From a bacterium (GTDB lineage: Bacteria; Planctomycetota; JADGBV01), in assembly GCA_023261545.1 (NCBI GenBank), contig JAHFOS010000027.1, positions 1 to 33,784 of the forward strand: a stretch of DNA of 33,784 nt, in the 5' to 3' direction. A model generated the notes under the pieces. It was given only the letters and a program-made list of their open reading frames with translations. It made no database searches and was not told where the DNA came from. Shown here one piece after another: positions 16,015 through 23,294 of the stretch. Each line of letters opens with the position of its first letter. Positions within the stretch are counted from its first letter, which is position 1. Position numbers and translations under genes: made by a program.

Positions 16015-17268
16015 ATGACCCCTGAGACCATTCTCGGAACGATAACGGATCTCATCCTGGCCCGTCGTCCAGACGAGGTCGAGCAACTGATTTCCCGCCT
16101 TCGACAGCAGGGCCAGCTCGGACCCGATCACCTTTTCCTCTTCGGAATCTCGCAATGTCTGGCCGGCACCCCGGACGTTGGCGTGGTGACGATCAAGCAG
16201 TCGTTCACGCTCGGCAGCCATTCGGATGAACTGTATGCTGCTATGGGGAAAATCTGGCAAGGCATGGGGGAGGCCGGGGAGAAGTGTCGCGATATCCTGT
16301 GCCAATACCGCGTGCTTCCCTTTCAAACAGTGGGCAGGCTCGGTGCCGAGGCCAACTGGAACAACGTGGAGCCCTGGCATTTTTCTCGGAAGATGACCCA
16401 TTTTTTTCCGCAGAAGGCGGAGGATTTCAAAGACATCAACCTCATCGTGGAAAAATTTATTACGCCGGGTTGGCTGCCGCAGCGCCCGCTGTTCAGCAAG
16501 GAATCGGCCATCCTGACCATGGGGTCGTGCTTCGCCCAGGAGCTACGCAATTACCTGCGGGAGAAGGGATTGGTGTCGGACTGGATGTTCGTGCCCCCGG
16601 GTTTGAATAACACCTTTGCCTTGCGGAATTTCGTGGAGTGGTGTGTCTCGGGGGAGCGTTCCGCGGATGCCTATTGGTACGACGAAACCGCTGATGGAAA
16701 GGCCAAGAAATGGCAGCCGCCCGAAGAAAGTCAGAGCTACCGGAGGGTTCTTGAGAGGATTAGTGGATTGGTGCTGACGCTGGGACTCTCGGAAGTGTGG
16801 TACGATACCGCTACCGGCGGAATTTTCTGGAGAGGGGTGCCGCGCTCCCTGTTCGACGAGCGCAAGCATCAGTGCAGAATTTCAACGGTGGATGAAAATG
16901 TGCGGAATATCAAAAAACTGGTCGCGTTGATTCGGAGCATCCGCGCCGATCTTCCCATCATCATCACCTTGTCGCCGATACCCCTCAAGGCCACCGTCCA
17001 GCCTTACTCGTGCGTCACGGCGGACTGCGTTTCAAAGTCAACGCTGCGCGTCGCGATCCACCAGTTCCTGGAGGAAGCGCGCGATCCGCGCGTTTACTAC
17101 TGGCCCTCCTTCGAAATCGTGAAGTGGATGGGCGCCCATTTTCCCTTCTCGATGTTTGGCGAAGACGGCAACCCGAGGCATGTGAACCGTGGGGCCGTGA
17201 AGCTGGTCCTGGAGGCGTTCATTCGTCATTACTTTGATTCGCCAGCTTCCGCACAGCCGACCCCCTGA
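16015..17268 (+). CDS. GSCFA-domain protein
   Basis: The 417-residue product carries the motif that names the GSCFA family, TMGSCFAQELRNYL, with GSCFA at residues 170-174. The family is related to SGNH/GDSL hydrolases. LGLSEVWYD and TLSPIPLKAT match its later blocks. The first ~120 residues are helical and resemble a short TPR-like or docking region. GSCFA proteins occur in capsule, lipopolysaccharide and flagellin-glycan loci, where an acyl or phospho-ester activity is suspected but not proven. GGAG at 16004-16007 is a good ribosome site for the ATG. The methyltransferase gene follows after 24 bp, probably co-transcribed. Confidence 0.88.
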   Translation: MTPETILGTITDLILARRPDEVEQLISRLRQQGQLGPDHLFLFGISQCLAGTPDVGVVTIKQSFTLGSHSDELYAAMGKIWQGMGEAGEKCRDILCQYRVLPFQTVGRLGAEANWNNVEPWHFSRKMTHFFPQKAEDFKDINLIVEKFITPGWLPQRPLFSKESAILTMGSCFAQELRNYLREKGLVSDWMFVPPGLNNTFALRNFVEWCVSGERSADAYWYDETADGKAKKWQPPEESQSYRRVLERISGLVLTLGLSEVWYDTATGGIFWRGVPRSLFDERKHQCRISTVDENVRNIKKLVALIRSIRADLPIIITLSPIPLKATVQPYSCVTADCVSKSTLRVAIHQFLEEARDPRVYYWPSFEIVKWMGAHFPFSMFGEDGNPRHVNRGAVKLVLEAFIRHYFDSPASAQPTP

Positions 17269-17292
17269 GCCATTGGTCTAAAAGAGCGGAAT

Positions 17293-18051
17293 ATGAAAGG
17301 ACGTGATTGGGATTTATTTCTTAACAAGGTTCATAGCACCATCGCGTTGGATGCACATCTGCTGGCGCAGTTCGCGGAACTGAAGATCGGATCAACCGGA
17401 TTCCTGGCGCTGGCCAGGCAGTGCCAGCAGGCGACGAAGATGGACATCGCTCATTGGAAGATTTTCCGGAGATTGGACCGGCTATGGAAGTTGTTGTGCT
17501 ATATGCGCTATGCCCAAGCTAGAACGTCGGAAGGTCGCTTCTGCGAATGCGGCGTTTACAAGGGGTACTCCGCTTTGGCCATGAGCCAGGTCATGATGGT
17601 GGATGAGAAGGATCTCCCTTTCCGTGAATTATGGCTGTTGGACAGTTTCGAGGGCCTGAGCGAACCGAGCGAGCAGGATCGAGTTCAGGACAGCATGCCC
17701 CAGACCGCGGTGGTCAAGGGGTACTTTGCGGCCCCTCTGGAGGATGTGCGGCAACGCTTGAGTGGTTTTTCCAATGTCCGCATTCAAAAGGGATGGATTC
17801 CCGAGGTGTTCACCGCGCTGCCCGACGGCAAATGGGCCTTCGTCCACATTGACGTGGATTTGTATGCGCCGATTCTGGCCTCTTTGGAATACTTCTACCC
17901 CCGGTTGGTCTCCGGTGCCGTCGTCATCAACGACGACTTTGGCTCTAGTTTATATCCCGGGGCAGGCAAGGCCTGGATGGAGTTTTTTCAGAAGGTTGGC
18001 AAGGGCTACGCGATCCTCGACTCCGGCCAAGCCGTTTATATCCACGACTGA
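17293..18051 (+). CDS. TylF/MycF-like O-methyltransferase
   Basis: The 252-residue protein matches the macrocin O-methyltransferase (TylF/MycF) family. The SAM-binding opening is CECGVYKGYSALA, followed by LLDSFEGLSEPSEQD. A later HIDVDLYAPILASLEYFYPRL stretch holds the metal- and SAM-site acids, with INDDFG after it. The family methylates sugar hydroxyls using Mg2+, and members are common in O-antigen and flagellar glycan clusters. The ATG has an AGAGCGGA ribosome site and sits 24 bp after the GSCFA gene. It probably O-methylates a sugar of the surface glycan; the exact sugar is unknown. Confidence 0.88.
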   Translation: MKGRDWDLFLNKVHSTIALDAHLLAQFAELKIGSTGFLALARQCQQATKMDIAHWKIFRRLDRLWKLLCYMRYAQARTSEGRFCECGVYKGYSALAMSQVMMVDEKDLPFRELWLLDSFEGLSEPSEQDRVQDSMPQTAVVKGYFAAPLEDVRQRLSGFSNVRIQKGWIPEVFTALPDGKWAFVHIDVDLYAPILASLEYFYPRLVSGAVVINDDFGSSLYPGAGKAWMEFFQKVGKGYAILDSGQAVYIHD

Positions 18052-18086
18052 ACCGCGGGCGTAACTGCGCAGAGCCCAACTGTTGA

Positions 18087-18350
18087 CATGCGATCATCAT
18101 CAGCAACAACGCCGCGAACAAGCATTTGAACCGCGTTCAGGTCATCCCGCTGACCTCAAACATCGAGAGGCTTTACCCCAGCGAGTCCTACGTAACCGTC
18201 GGCCAAAAGAAGTCAAAAGCCATGACGGATCAGATCGCCACGGTCAGCAAGACGAGAGTCATGAGCAAGGTGGGCTTTATCACAACCGCTGATTTGGCTG
18301 GTGTCGAGAGAGCCCTGTGCACGCATCTCGGCCTAATCCATGGCAGCTAA
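18087..18350 (+). pseudogene. 5'-truncated MazF/PemK-like toxin remnant
   Basis: The frame encodes the middle and end of a MazF/PemK ribonuclease: an IIISNNAANKHLNRVQVIPLT-type strand region, then 'SKAMTDQIATVSKTR' (the conserved S-K-A-x-x-D-Q-I-R-T motif) and a closing 'ERALCTHLGL' helix. The first ~20 residues, which normally carry the catalytic Arg region, are missing and an in-frame stop lies at 18084-18086. No start codon fits and no antitoxin gene is nearby. The closing TAA coincides with the first bases of repeat copy 3, so the C-terminus may also have been altered. It is probably inactive. Confidence 0.72.
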
Positions 18351-18378
18351 CCCGGCAGCCGGAACCCAAAGAATCGTC

Positions 18379-18545
18379 GTAAGCGTTCAGTCCTTTTGGC
18401 GCCACGATCCCCCGCCGTTCGCCCTGAGCCTGTCGAAGGGCGGACCGCAACGAAGGCACGGCCCGTTATGCTTCGACAAGCTCAGCACGAACGGGCTTGG
18501 CTGCTGACACAGCAATGCGAAGGCGCGGACCATGTGAACGCTTAC
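18379..18545. mobile_element. 167-bp MITE-like insertion, IS66-type ends
   Basis: The element begins GTAAGCGTTCA (18379-18389) and ends with its exact reverse complement TGAACGCTTAC (18535-18545). It is flanked on both sides by a perfect direct repeat GAATCGTC (18371-18378 and 18546-18553). An 8-bp target duplication together with ends starting GTAA is the hallmark of IS66-family elements. There is no room for a transposase, so it must have been moved in trans. Confidence 0.82.
18415..18498. repeat. Internal palindrome of the GAGC(C/T)TGTCGAAG type
   Basis: CGCCCTGAGCCTGTCGAAGG on one side faces CTTCGACAAGCTCAGCACG on the other, giving a near-perfect hairpin ~80 bp across inside the MITE-like element. 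This repeat core is widely dispersed in unrelated bacterial genomes; its translation gives the familiar 'PVEG' and 'FDKLS' pseudo-peptides. Confidence 0.7.
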
Positions 18546-18720
18546 GAATCGTCAACGGACGTTTCCCCCTCCGCGTTCTCCGCGTTTCAGCGTGAACAAT
18601 TCCCGTTTTCTTTCCATTTTTTACGCCATTGCTGAACTCAGAAGTTTTCTTGCGTGCGCAAACGCGGAGAGCGCGGAGGAGACTACAAGTCACACGCCTC
18701 GGTTTTTCACCGTGCCCGGC

Positions 18721-19842
18721 TCAGGACGCGGCGAGTTCCGCGAAGCGTTGAGCCGCCAGGTCGGGGTTAAAACGCCGCGCATTGCCTTCGAGCAGCGGTC
18801 GGCGTGTTTCCAGGATCGCGGGCTGGTTCACGATCTCGCGCAGCGCGGTCTCCCAGGCGCTGGGGTTCGCGTAATCGTCCACCAGCAGACCGGCGGCGCC
18901 GCTGGCTTCCGGCAGTCCGCCCACGCGACTGGCCAGCGTCGGCACGCCGGCAGCGTGGGCCTCGACCACGACGCGCCCAAAAGCCTCTTGCCACTGGGAC
19001 GGCGCAACCAGGAGATTCGCCACCGCGTAAATTTGCGCCATGTTCCAGGTCTTGGGCAGACAGGTGATGTTGGGCCGTGAGGATAGCATTTGGAAAATTT
19101 TGCCCTCGATCTTGCTCCATCCCTCCAGAGCCAGGAACTGAACGGAAGGGAACCGATCCGCAAGGTGCAGGAAAATAGCGAGGCCCTTGACCGCGATGGG
19201 ATTCACGAAAAGAACCGTGAACTGGCCACTTTTGGCTGGGTTTTCGCCGTGATAGCGCTCCGCTTGAATGGCCGGATAGAGCACGTCGCTGTCGTAGCCG
19301 AACTGATCCTTGACCTTGCGTTTGACGAACTCGGAATTGGCAAGTAGCCGCGGGGTTCCGATCCCTAGATCCTTGAAGCGCGCGGGCTCGTAGCCGTTCT
19401 GAACGTAAAAAAAGGTCCGCACGTCCCGCCGCTCGCGCAGTTCTCTCCAGCATTCGATGAAGCCCTCGGCCTGCAGGAGCGCGACATCCGGGTTGTATTG
19501 CCGCAAATATTCTGCAAAACTCTGCTGGAAGTGATCTTCGCGGGCCAGGGTCGTCGTGGGGGAATCCGGCATGCGGTAAGTCACGTGCGCGAAGGCGGGG
19601 TAGGCGATGGTTCCTTCACCGGTCTCAATTTCCGCCGCTTGCTGCTCCAAACTCAGGTTGACCCTGAGATCCCGCAGGATGCCTCCCAGTGCTTCCAATT
19701 GAGGATAATGGAACGCTCCGAGCGCTTTAACGCCCATCAGGCCCCGGCTTTCCAAGGCGCTCAAAAGGTCGAAAGCGATAGTTTCTCCGCCCCCTTCGCC
19801 GAGGGGAGCCAGAGTTTTTCTCGAGGCGAATAGTAGCTTCAT
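18721..19842 (-). CDS. GT4-type glycosyltransferase
   Basis: The ~373-residue protein is a GT-B glycosyltransferase of family 4. The N-terminal half opens MKLLFASRKTLAPLGEGGGE, with the glycine-rich loop that contacts the acceptor. The C-terminal half has the donor-site motif EAFGRVVVEAHAAGVP (E-x7-E) and ASRVGGLPE. A nucleotide-sugar donor is expected and the acceptor is unknown. The ATG at 19842 is preferred over a TTG five codons upstream; neither has a ribosome site. The gene is divergent from the flagellin gene, 197 bp away, and ends against repeat copy 3. Confidence 0.88.
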   Translation of the reverse strand: MKLLFASRKTLAPLGEGGGETIAFDLLSALESRGLMGVKALGAFHYPQLEALGGILRDLRVNLSLEQQAAEIETGEGTIAYPAFAHVTYRMPDSPTTTLAREDHFQQSFAEYLRQYNPDVALLQAEGFIECWRELRERRDVRTFFYVQNGYEPARFKDLGIGTPRLLANSEFVKRKVKDQFGYDSDVLYPAIQAERYHGENPAKSGQFTVLFVNPIAVKGLAIFLHLADRFPSVQFLALEGWSKIEGKIFQMLSSRPNITCLPKTWNMAQIYAVANLLVAPSQWQEAFGRVVVEAHAAGVPTLASRVGGLPEASGAAGLLVDDYANPSAWETALREIVNQPAILETRRPLLEGNARRFNPDLAAQRFAELAAS

Positions 19843-19930
19843 ATTATTATAAATCAAACACTTAATTTGTTTTTCGGGGCGATGCCGCGCCAGCTTAGCC
19901 CATGCGGGTCATTAATCCAGGGCTTGGGGC

Positions 19931-19957
19931 TAAAGGTCCTGGGATTTTTTCCGATAA
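19931..19957 (+). promoter_or_regulatory. Sigma-28 (FliA)-type promoter of the flagellin gene
   Basis: TAAAGGTC (19931-19938), exactly 11 bp, then TCCGATAA (19950-19957) matches the sigma-28 consensus TAAAGTTT-N11-GCCGATAA at 13 of 16 positions with the correct spacing. Transcription would start near 19964, giving a leader of about 75 nt. This is the expected class of promoter for a late flagellar gene. Confidence 0.85.
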
Positions 19958-19963
19958 TTCCTC

Positions 19964-19991
19964 TTGACACCGCTTCCGGGTCCTGTAGACT
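19964..19991 (+). promoter_or_regulatory. Possible secondary sigma-70-type promoter
   Basis: TTGACA (19964-19969), 16 bp, then TAGACT (19986-19991) resembles a vegetative promoter just downstream of the sigma-28 site. It could give basal flagellin transcription or be chance. Confidence 0.35.
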
Positions 19992-20025
19992 GGGGCGGTC
20001 CAAGGGACTTGGATTCAACATTTCT

Positions 20026-20031
20026 AAAGGA
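20026..20031 (+). promoter_or_regulatory. Flagellin ribosome binding site
   Basis: AAAGGA lies 8 bp before the ATG at 20040 and fixes the flagellin start. It is one of the clearest ribosome sites in the window. Confidence 0.7.
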
Positions 20032-20039
20032 ATAGAAAC

Positions 20040-23000
20040 ATGGGGTTAAGGATTAACCATAATCTGGCGTCACTGAACGCCTCGCTCAATCTGGGACGCG
20101 CCAACAGCATGTTGTCCAAGTCCCTGGGACGGCTCTCCACGGGCCTCAAGATTAACTCGGCGGCCGATGGGCCAGCCGACCTCATTATTTCCGAGCGTAT
20201 GCGCGGCCAGATTCGGGCCCTGTCGCAGGCGACGGAAAACACACAGACGGCGATTTCCATGCTAACGACGGCGGAAGGCGCGCTCACCGAAACCAACTCC
20301 CTGCTCGTCAAGATGAAGGGGCTGGCTTTGAAGGCAGCTCAGTCCGGTACGGCCGATGCCGATGAGATCGCCGCCTCTCAGGCCGAAATTGACGCCGCGT
20401 TGGACTCCATCAACGCGATTGCACGCAACACATCCTTCGGCTCCAAGTTCCTGCTGGACGGCAGTCTTGACATCTCGGCCACGGAGGTGGATACCAACTC
20501 CGTTAATGTCTCTCTTGAGAAGGCCAACTTTGTGGGCGACACCAAGCGACTCACGGTGGATGTCACGGCGGCTTCAGCGAAGGCCCAATCCAACTTTTCC
20601 CTCAATTCCTCTGGTGCCCTTGACGTCGCCCAGTCCATCAAAGTGACTGGCAACCGTGGTTCCTCCACCATCGCCTTCTCCAAGGGGGCGACCGGCACGG
20701 ATATCGCCAAGGAGATCAATGATCAAACCACCCAGACGGGTGTGCTGGCCTCCTACAACAGTACCAAGCAGCGCATCGAATTTATCTCCAACGACTACGG
20801 CTCCACCGAGTTTGTCCAGGTCGAGGATATGGATGGGACGAATGACCTCTTGCGCGGTGACTTGAAGGAGCAGATTAAGACAGCTGAGATTACCTATGGC
20901 GGCCAGTTCAAGATCAAGGCCAAGACATCGGGTGAAGCTGGCGAGAAGATTGCCATCAAGTTCGATAAGACGAGCAACAACAGTGGCACCGCGGAAACGA
21001 TGGCGGTGACCCAGGATTCCAGCAGCGGTAAAACACAGCTCACCTTCACGTTGTCGGATGATATGACGACGTCATTGAGCCTCTTTAGCTCGTCTATTTT
21101 CGTCAATGATGGATATGACAAGAATATCGAGACCACTATTTCTGAGATCCAGGCTCTCATTCAGAACAACGTCACCGTCAACAGCTTGGTCGAGCTGGAG
21201 TTGGTTGGGGACACCAAGATTACCGATAAGGTAAGGGTGGACTCCGCGTTCACGGATTCCTATGTTCAGCTCGTCGGCGGTGCGACGGGACAGGTGGCTA
21301 CGGCGGCATCGGTTAATATCGAAGGCAGCGCCGGTGGGCGACTTGTGATCAGTGCTAAGAACGCTGGTGTGGGCGGCAACGACATCCAGATCCTCACGGC
21401 GACAAGCAGCGTTATCATGAGCGCGGCGATGGACTCCCTCGGCTCGGCGATTACCACGACCAGTGGCGCGTTCAGCGGTGGATCCCAGGGTTGGATTTTC
21501 GTTGGTGTTGGAGGGACCATCTATATCAACAGCAATGCCACGTACCGGCAGATTACGGAACAGTTGAATTCCAATACCAGCGCCAAAGAATTGGTAACGG
21601 CCTCCTTCACCGGAACAGGCCTCGATACCATGAGCACCGGCACGAGTGGCGTTCTTGGGAAATACAACTTGACGGGTGGCACGGGTTTGTCAGGTGGTGC
21701 CAGGGCGGCGTCCTTCATCAATATCGGAGGCGCTACCACGGATCTCGGGCTTATGGTGACCTCTAAGAAGCATGGAACTGAGGGTAACGGCTATGAACTG
21801 GTCATTCGCAATCGTATGTCAAGCACGGGTTCTGTTGAGGTTTATGGCAAGAGGATCATCGTCAATCTTTCCACTGCGGGTATCGGATCTGCGTTGGTCC
21901 TGACAGGCATCATCAGTGCTACCGCAGCGGGATCAGGTGCGAGTATCACTACTAACGCGGCATACGGTGGTAACTACTTCAACCAGTTCAGGTGGAGTTT
22001 TGAGTCTGATACCACTGTGAACGATGCTCCGACTGTTTCTTACGATTCGACAACGAAAACCATCAAGGTTAAGTACGAGACGACCTCCACGACGTTGGGT
22101 GCATTGAGGACGGCCATCACGGGTTCATCGGCCATCCTTGACACGGAAACAGGGCTGACGGTGGGCAACGTTTTCACGCTCACGGGTATGGGCGGTGCGT
22201 TGCCGACGGGCTCGGTCTTTGTGTCTGGTGGCGTCAATACTTCCCTTACAGGTTCTTTGACCACCATGAGTGCGGAATATTTTGGTGGAGGATCGGGCGT
22301 GGTCGGTATTGATTTCAGTGCTACCACGACGTTGGCTGGGCTGATGGGTATTATACGTGGCAACGCCACGGCCCGTGATCTCATAGATGTGGACTTTTTC
22401 GGGAGTGGAGATATCAATCTGTCCATGATCCTTTCTTATGCTGCCGTGAACCCGCTCAGTACTAATGTGAGTACGAACGCGTTCAAGAACGTGAAGGGAG
22501 TATGGGGAGATTACACCTACGTCCTTACGGGAGGTGTATCAGGAAATGTCCAGACCAACATCGTTTCCAAGAGTGGATCTGATGGTCAAGTTAAGGTGAA
22601 CGGCGTCCAGGCATCGGCCAAAAATTTGGGATTCACGTTCGACAATGGTGACGTGCGTGGAACGATAACGCTGAATGAGGCGCTCAACGCTGCTGGCAAG
22701 AAGTCTGTCTTCACGGTAGCTTCGCGTGGAGCCTTCTTCCAGGTGGGCCAGAAGGGTCAGCTCAGCTACCAGACGGGTATCGCCCTGAAGAACGTCCAGA
22801 CCTCCGGCTTAGGACGTGGATCGTACCTCAACAAGGACTTCGACACCTCCGTGGCGGAGAGCTCCACCAACAAGCGGCGTGTCGTCGGAACGCTTGATGG
22901 GATCCGCGGTGGAAGCACCTTCGCGCTCTCCAGAGATCCTTCAACGGCCGTTCAGGTCATTGACAAGGCCATCTCTGATATTGCGAGGCTCAGAGCCCAG

Positions 23001-23216
23001 GTGGGTGCCTTCATCAGCAACACCCTGGAAAGTAACCTCAATTCCTTGGGAGTCGCCTTCGAGAACCTCACGGCATCCGAATCCCGCATCCGCGATGTGG
23101 ATTTTGCGGCGGAGACGGCGGAGTTCACGAGGTCTCAGATCCTGGTTCAAGCTGGAACGTCGGTGGCGTCTCAGGCCAACGCGTCAACCCAGGCGGCTTT
23201 GCAGCTCCTTAAGTAA
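20040..23216 (+). CDS. fliC: Flagellin with very large central domain
   Basis: The 1058-residue protein has canonical flagellin ends. The N-terminal D0/D1 helices occupy residues 1-150 (INHNLASLNASLNL, LGRLSTGLKINSAADGPADL, TENTQTAISMLTTAEGAL). The C-terminal D1/D0 helices fill the last ~93 residues (ENLTASESRIRDVDFAAETAE, ending in QAALQLLK). A flagellin hook IN motif lies at ~199-275 (SIKVTGNRGSSTIAF...TGVLASYNS). Between ~275 and 965 is a Ser/Thr/Gly-rich region with loosely repeated units, far longer than in typical 270-500-residue flagellins. It is exposed on the filament and rich in possible O-glycosylation sites. The sigma-28 promoter, good ribosome site and downstream terminator mark a monocistronic, highly expressed gene. 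Maf follows it directly. Confidence 0.95.
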   Translation: MGLRINHNLASLNASLNLGRANSMLSKSLGRLSTGLKINSAADGPADLIISERMRGQIRALSQATENTQTAISMLTTAEGALTETNSLLVKMKGLALKAAQSGTADADEIAASQAEIDAALDSINAIARNTSFGSKFLLDGSLDISATEVDTNSVNVSLEKANFVGDTKRLTVDVTAASAKAQSNFSLNSSGALDVAQSIKVTGNRGSSTIAFSKGATGTDIAKEINDQTTQTGVLASYNSTKQRIEFISNDYGSTEFVQVEDMDGTNDLLRGDLKEQIKTAEITYGGQFKIKAKTSGEAGEKIAIKFDKTSNNSGTAETMAVTQDSSSGKTQLTFTLSDDMTTSLSLFSSSIFVNDGYDKNIETTISEIQALIQNNVTVNSLVELELVGDTKITDKVRVDSAFTDSYVQLVGGATGQVATAASVNIEGSAGGRLVISAKNAGVGGNDIQILTATSSVIMSAAMDSLGSAITTTSGAFSGGSQGWIFVGVGGTIYINSNATYRQITEQLNSNTSAKELVTASFTGTGLDTMSTGTSGVLGKYNLTGGTGLSGGARAASFINIGGATTDLGLMVTSKKHGTEGNGYELVIRNRMSSTGSVEVYGKRIIVNLSTAGIGSALVLTGIISATAAGSGASITTNAAYGGNYFNQFRWSFESDTTVNDAPTVSYDSTTKTIKVKYETTSTTLGALRTAITGSSAILDTETGLTVGNVFTLTGMGGALPTGSVFVSGGVNTSLTGSLTTMSAEYFGGGSGVVGIDFSATTTLAGLMGIIRGNATARDLIDVDFFGSGDINLSMILSYAAVNPLSTNVSTNAFKNVKGVWGDYTYVLTGGVSGNVQTNIVSKSGSDGQVKVNGVQASAKNLGFTFDNGDVRGTITLNEALNAAGKKSVFTVASRGAFFQVGQKGQLSYQTGIALKNVQTSGLGRGSYLNKDFDTSVAESSTNKRRVVGTLDGIRGGSTFALSRDPSTAVQVIDKAISDIARLRAQVGAFISNTLESNLNSLGVAFENLTASESRIRDVDFAAETAEFTRSQILVQAGTSVASQANASTQAALQLLK

Positions 23217-23241
23217 GATCTCCTCTCAGAGTAATAGATTT

Positions 23242-23280
23242 AAAAGCCAGCCCGGGTTATTCCGGGCTGGCTTTTTTTTT
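23242..23280 (+). terminator. Strong intrinsic terminator after flagellin
   Basis: AAAAGCCAGCCCGG (23242-23255) pairs perfectly with CCGGGCTGGCTTTT around a 6-base loop, and the stem runs into nine or more T. This is a textbook Rho-independent terminator. It should isolate flagellin transcription from the Maf gene 15 bp beyond. Confidence 0.95.
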
Positions 23281-23294
23281 AGGGGGATAGGTTC

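Larger units (their letters stand above)
18346..18700 (+). repeat. Dispersed palindromic repeat, copy 3, split by an insertion
   Basis: The left end (CTAACCCGGCAGCCGGAACC) matches copy 2 exactly. It continues into AAAGAATCGTC, is interrupted at 18379-18545 by a MITE-like element, and resumes with GTCAACGG...CCCTCCGCGTTCTCCGCG. The right arm, with TTGCGTGCGCAAACGCGGAG, is more diverged than in the other copies. Confidence 0.75.

Noticed and set aside
18396-18635. Small protein spanning the MITE and repeat
   Set aside because: Its sequence is the typical translation of dispersed palindromes ('RPEPVEG', 'LRQAQHERA') and crosses the element boundary.
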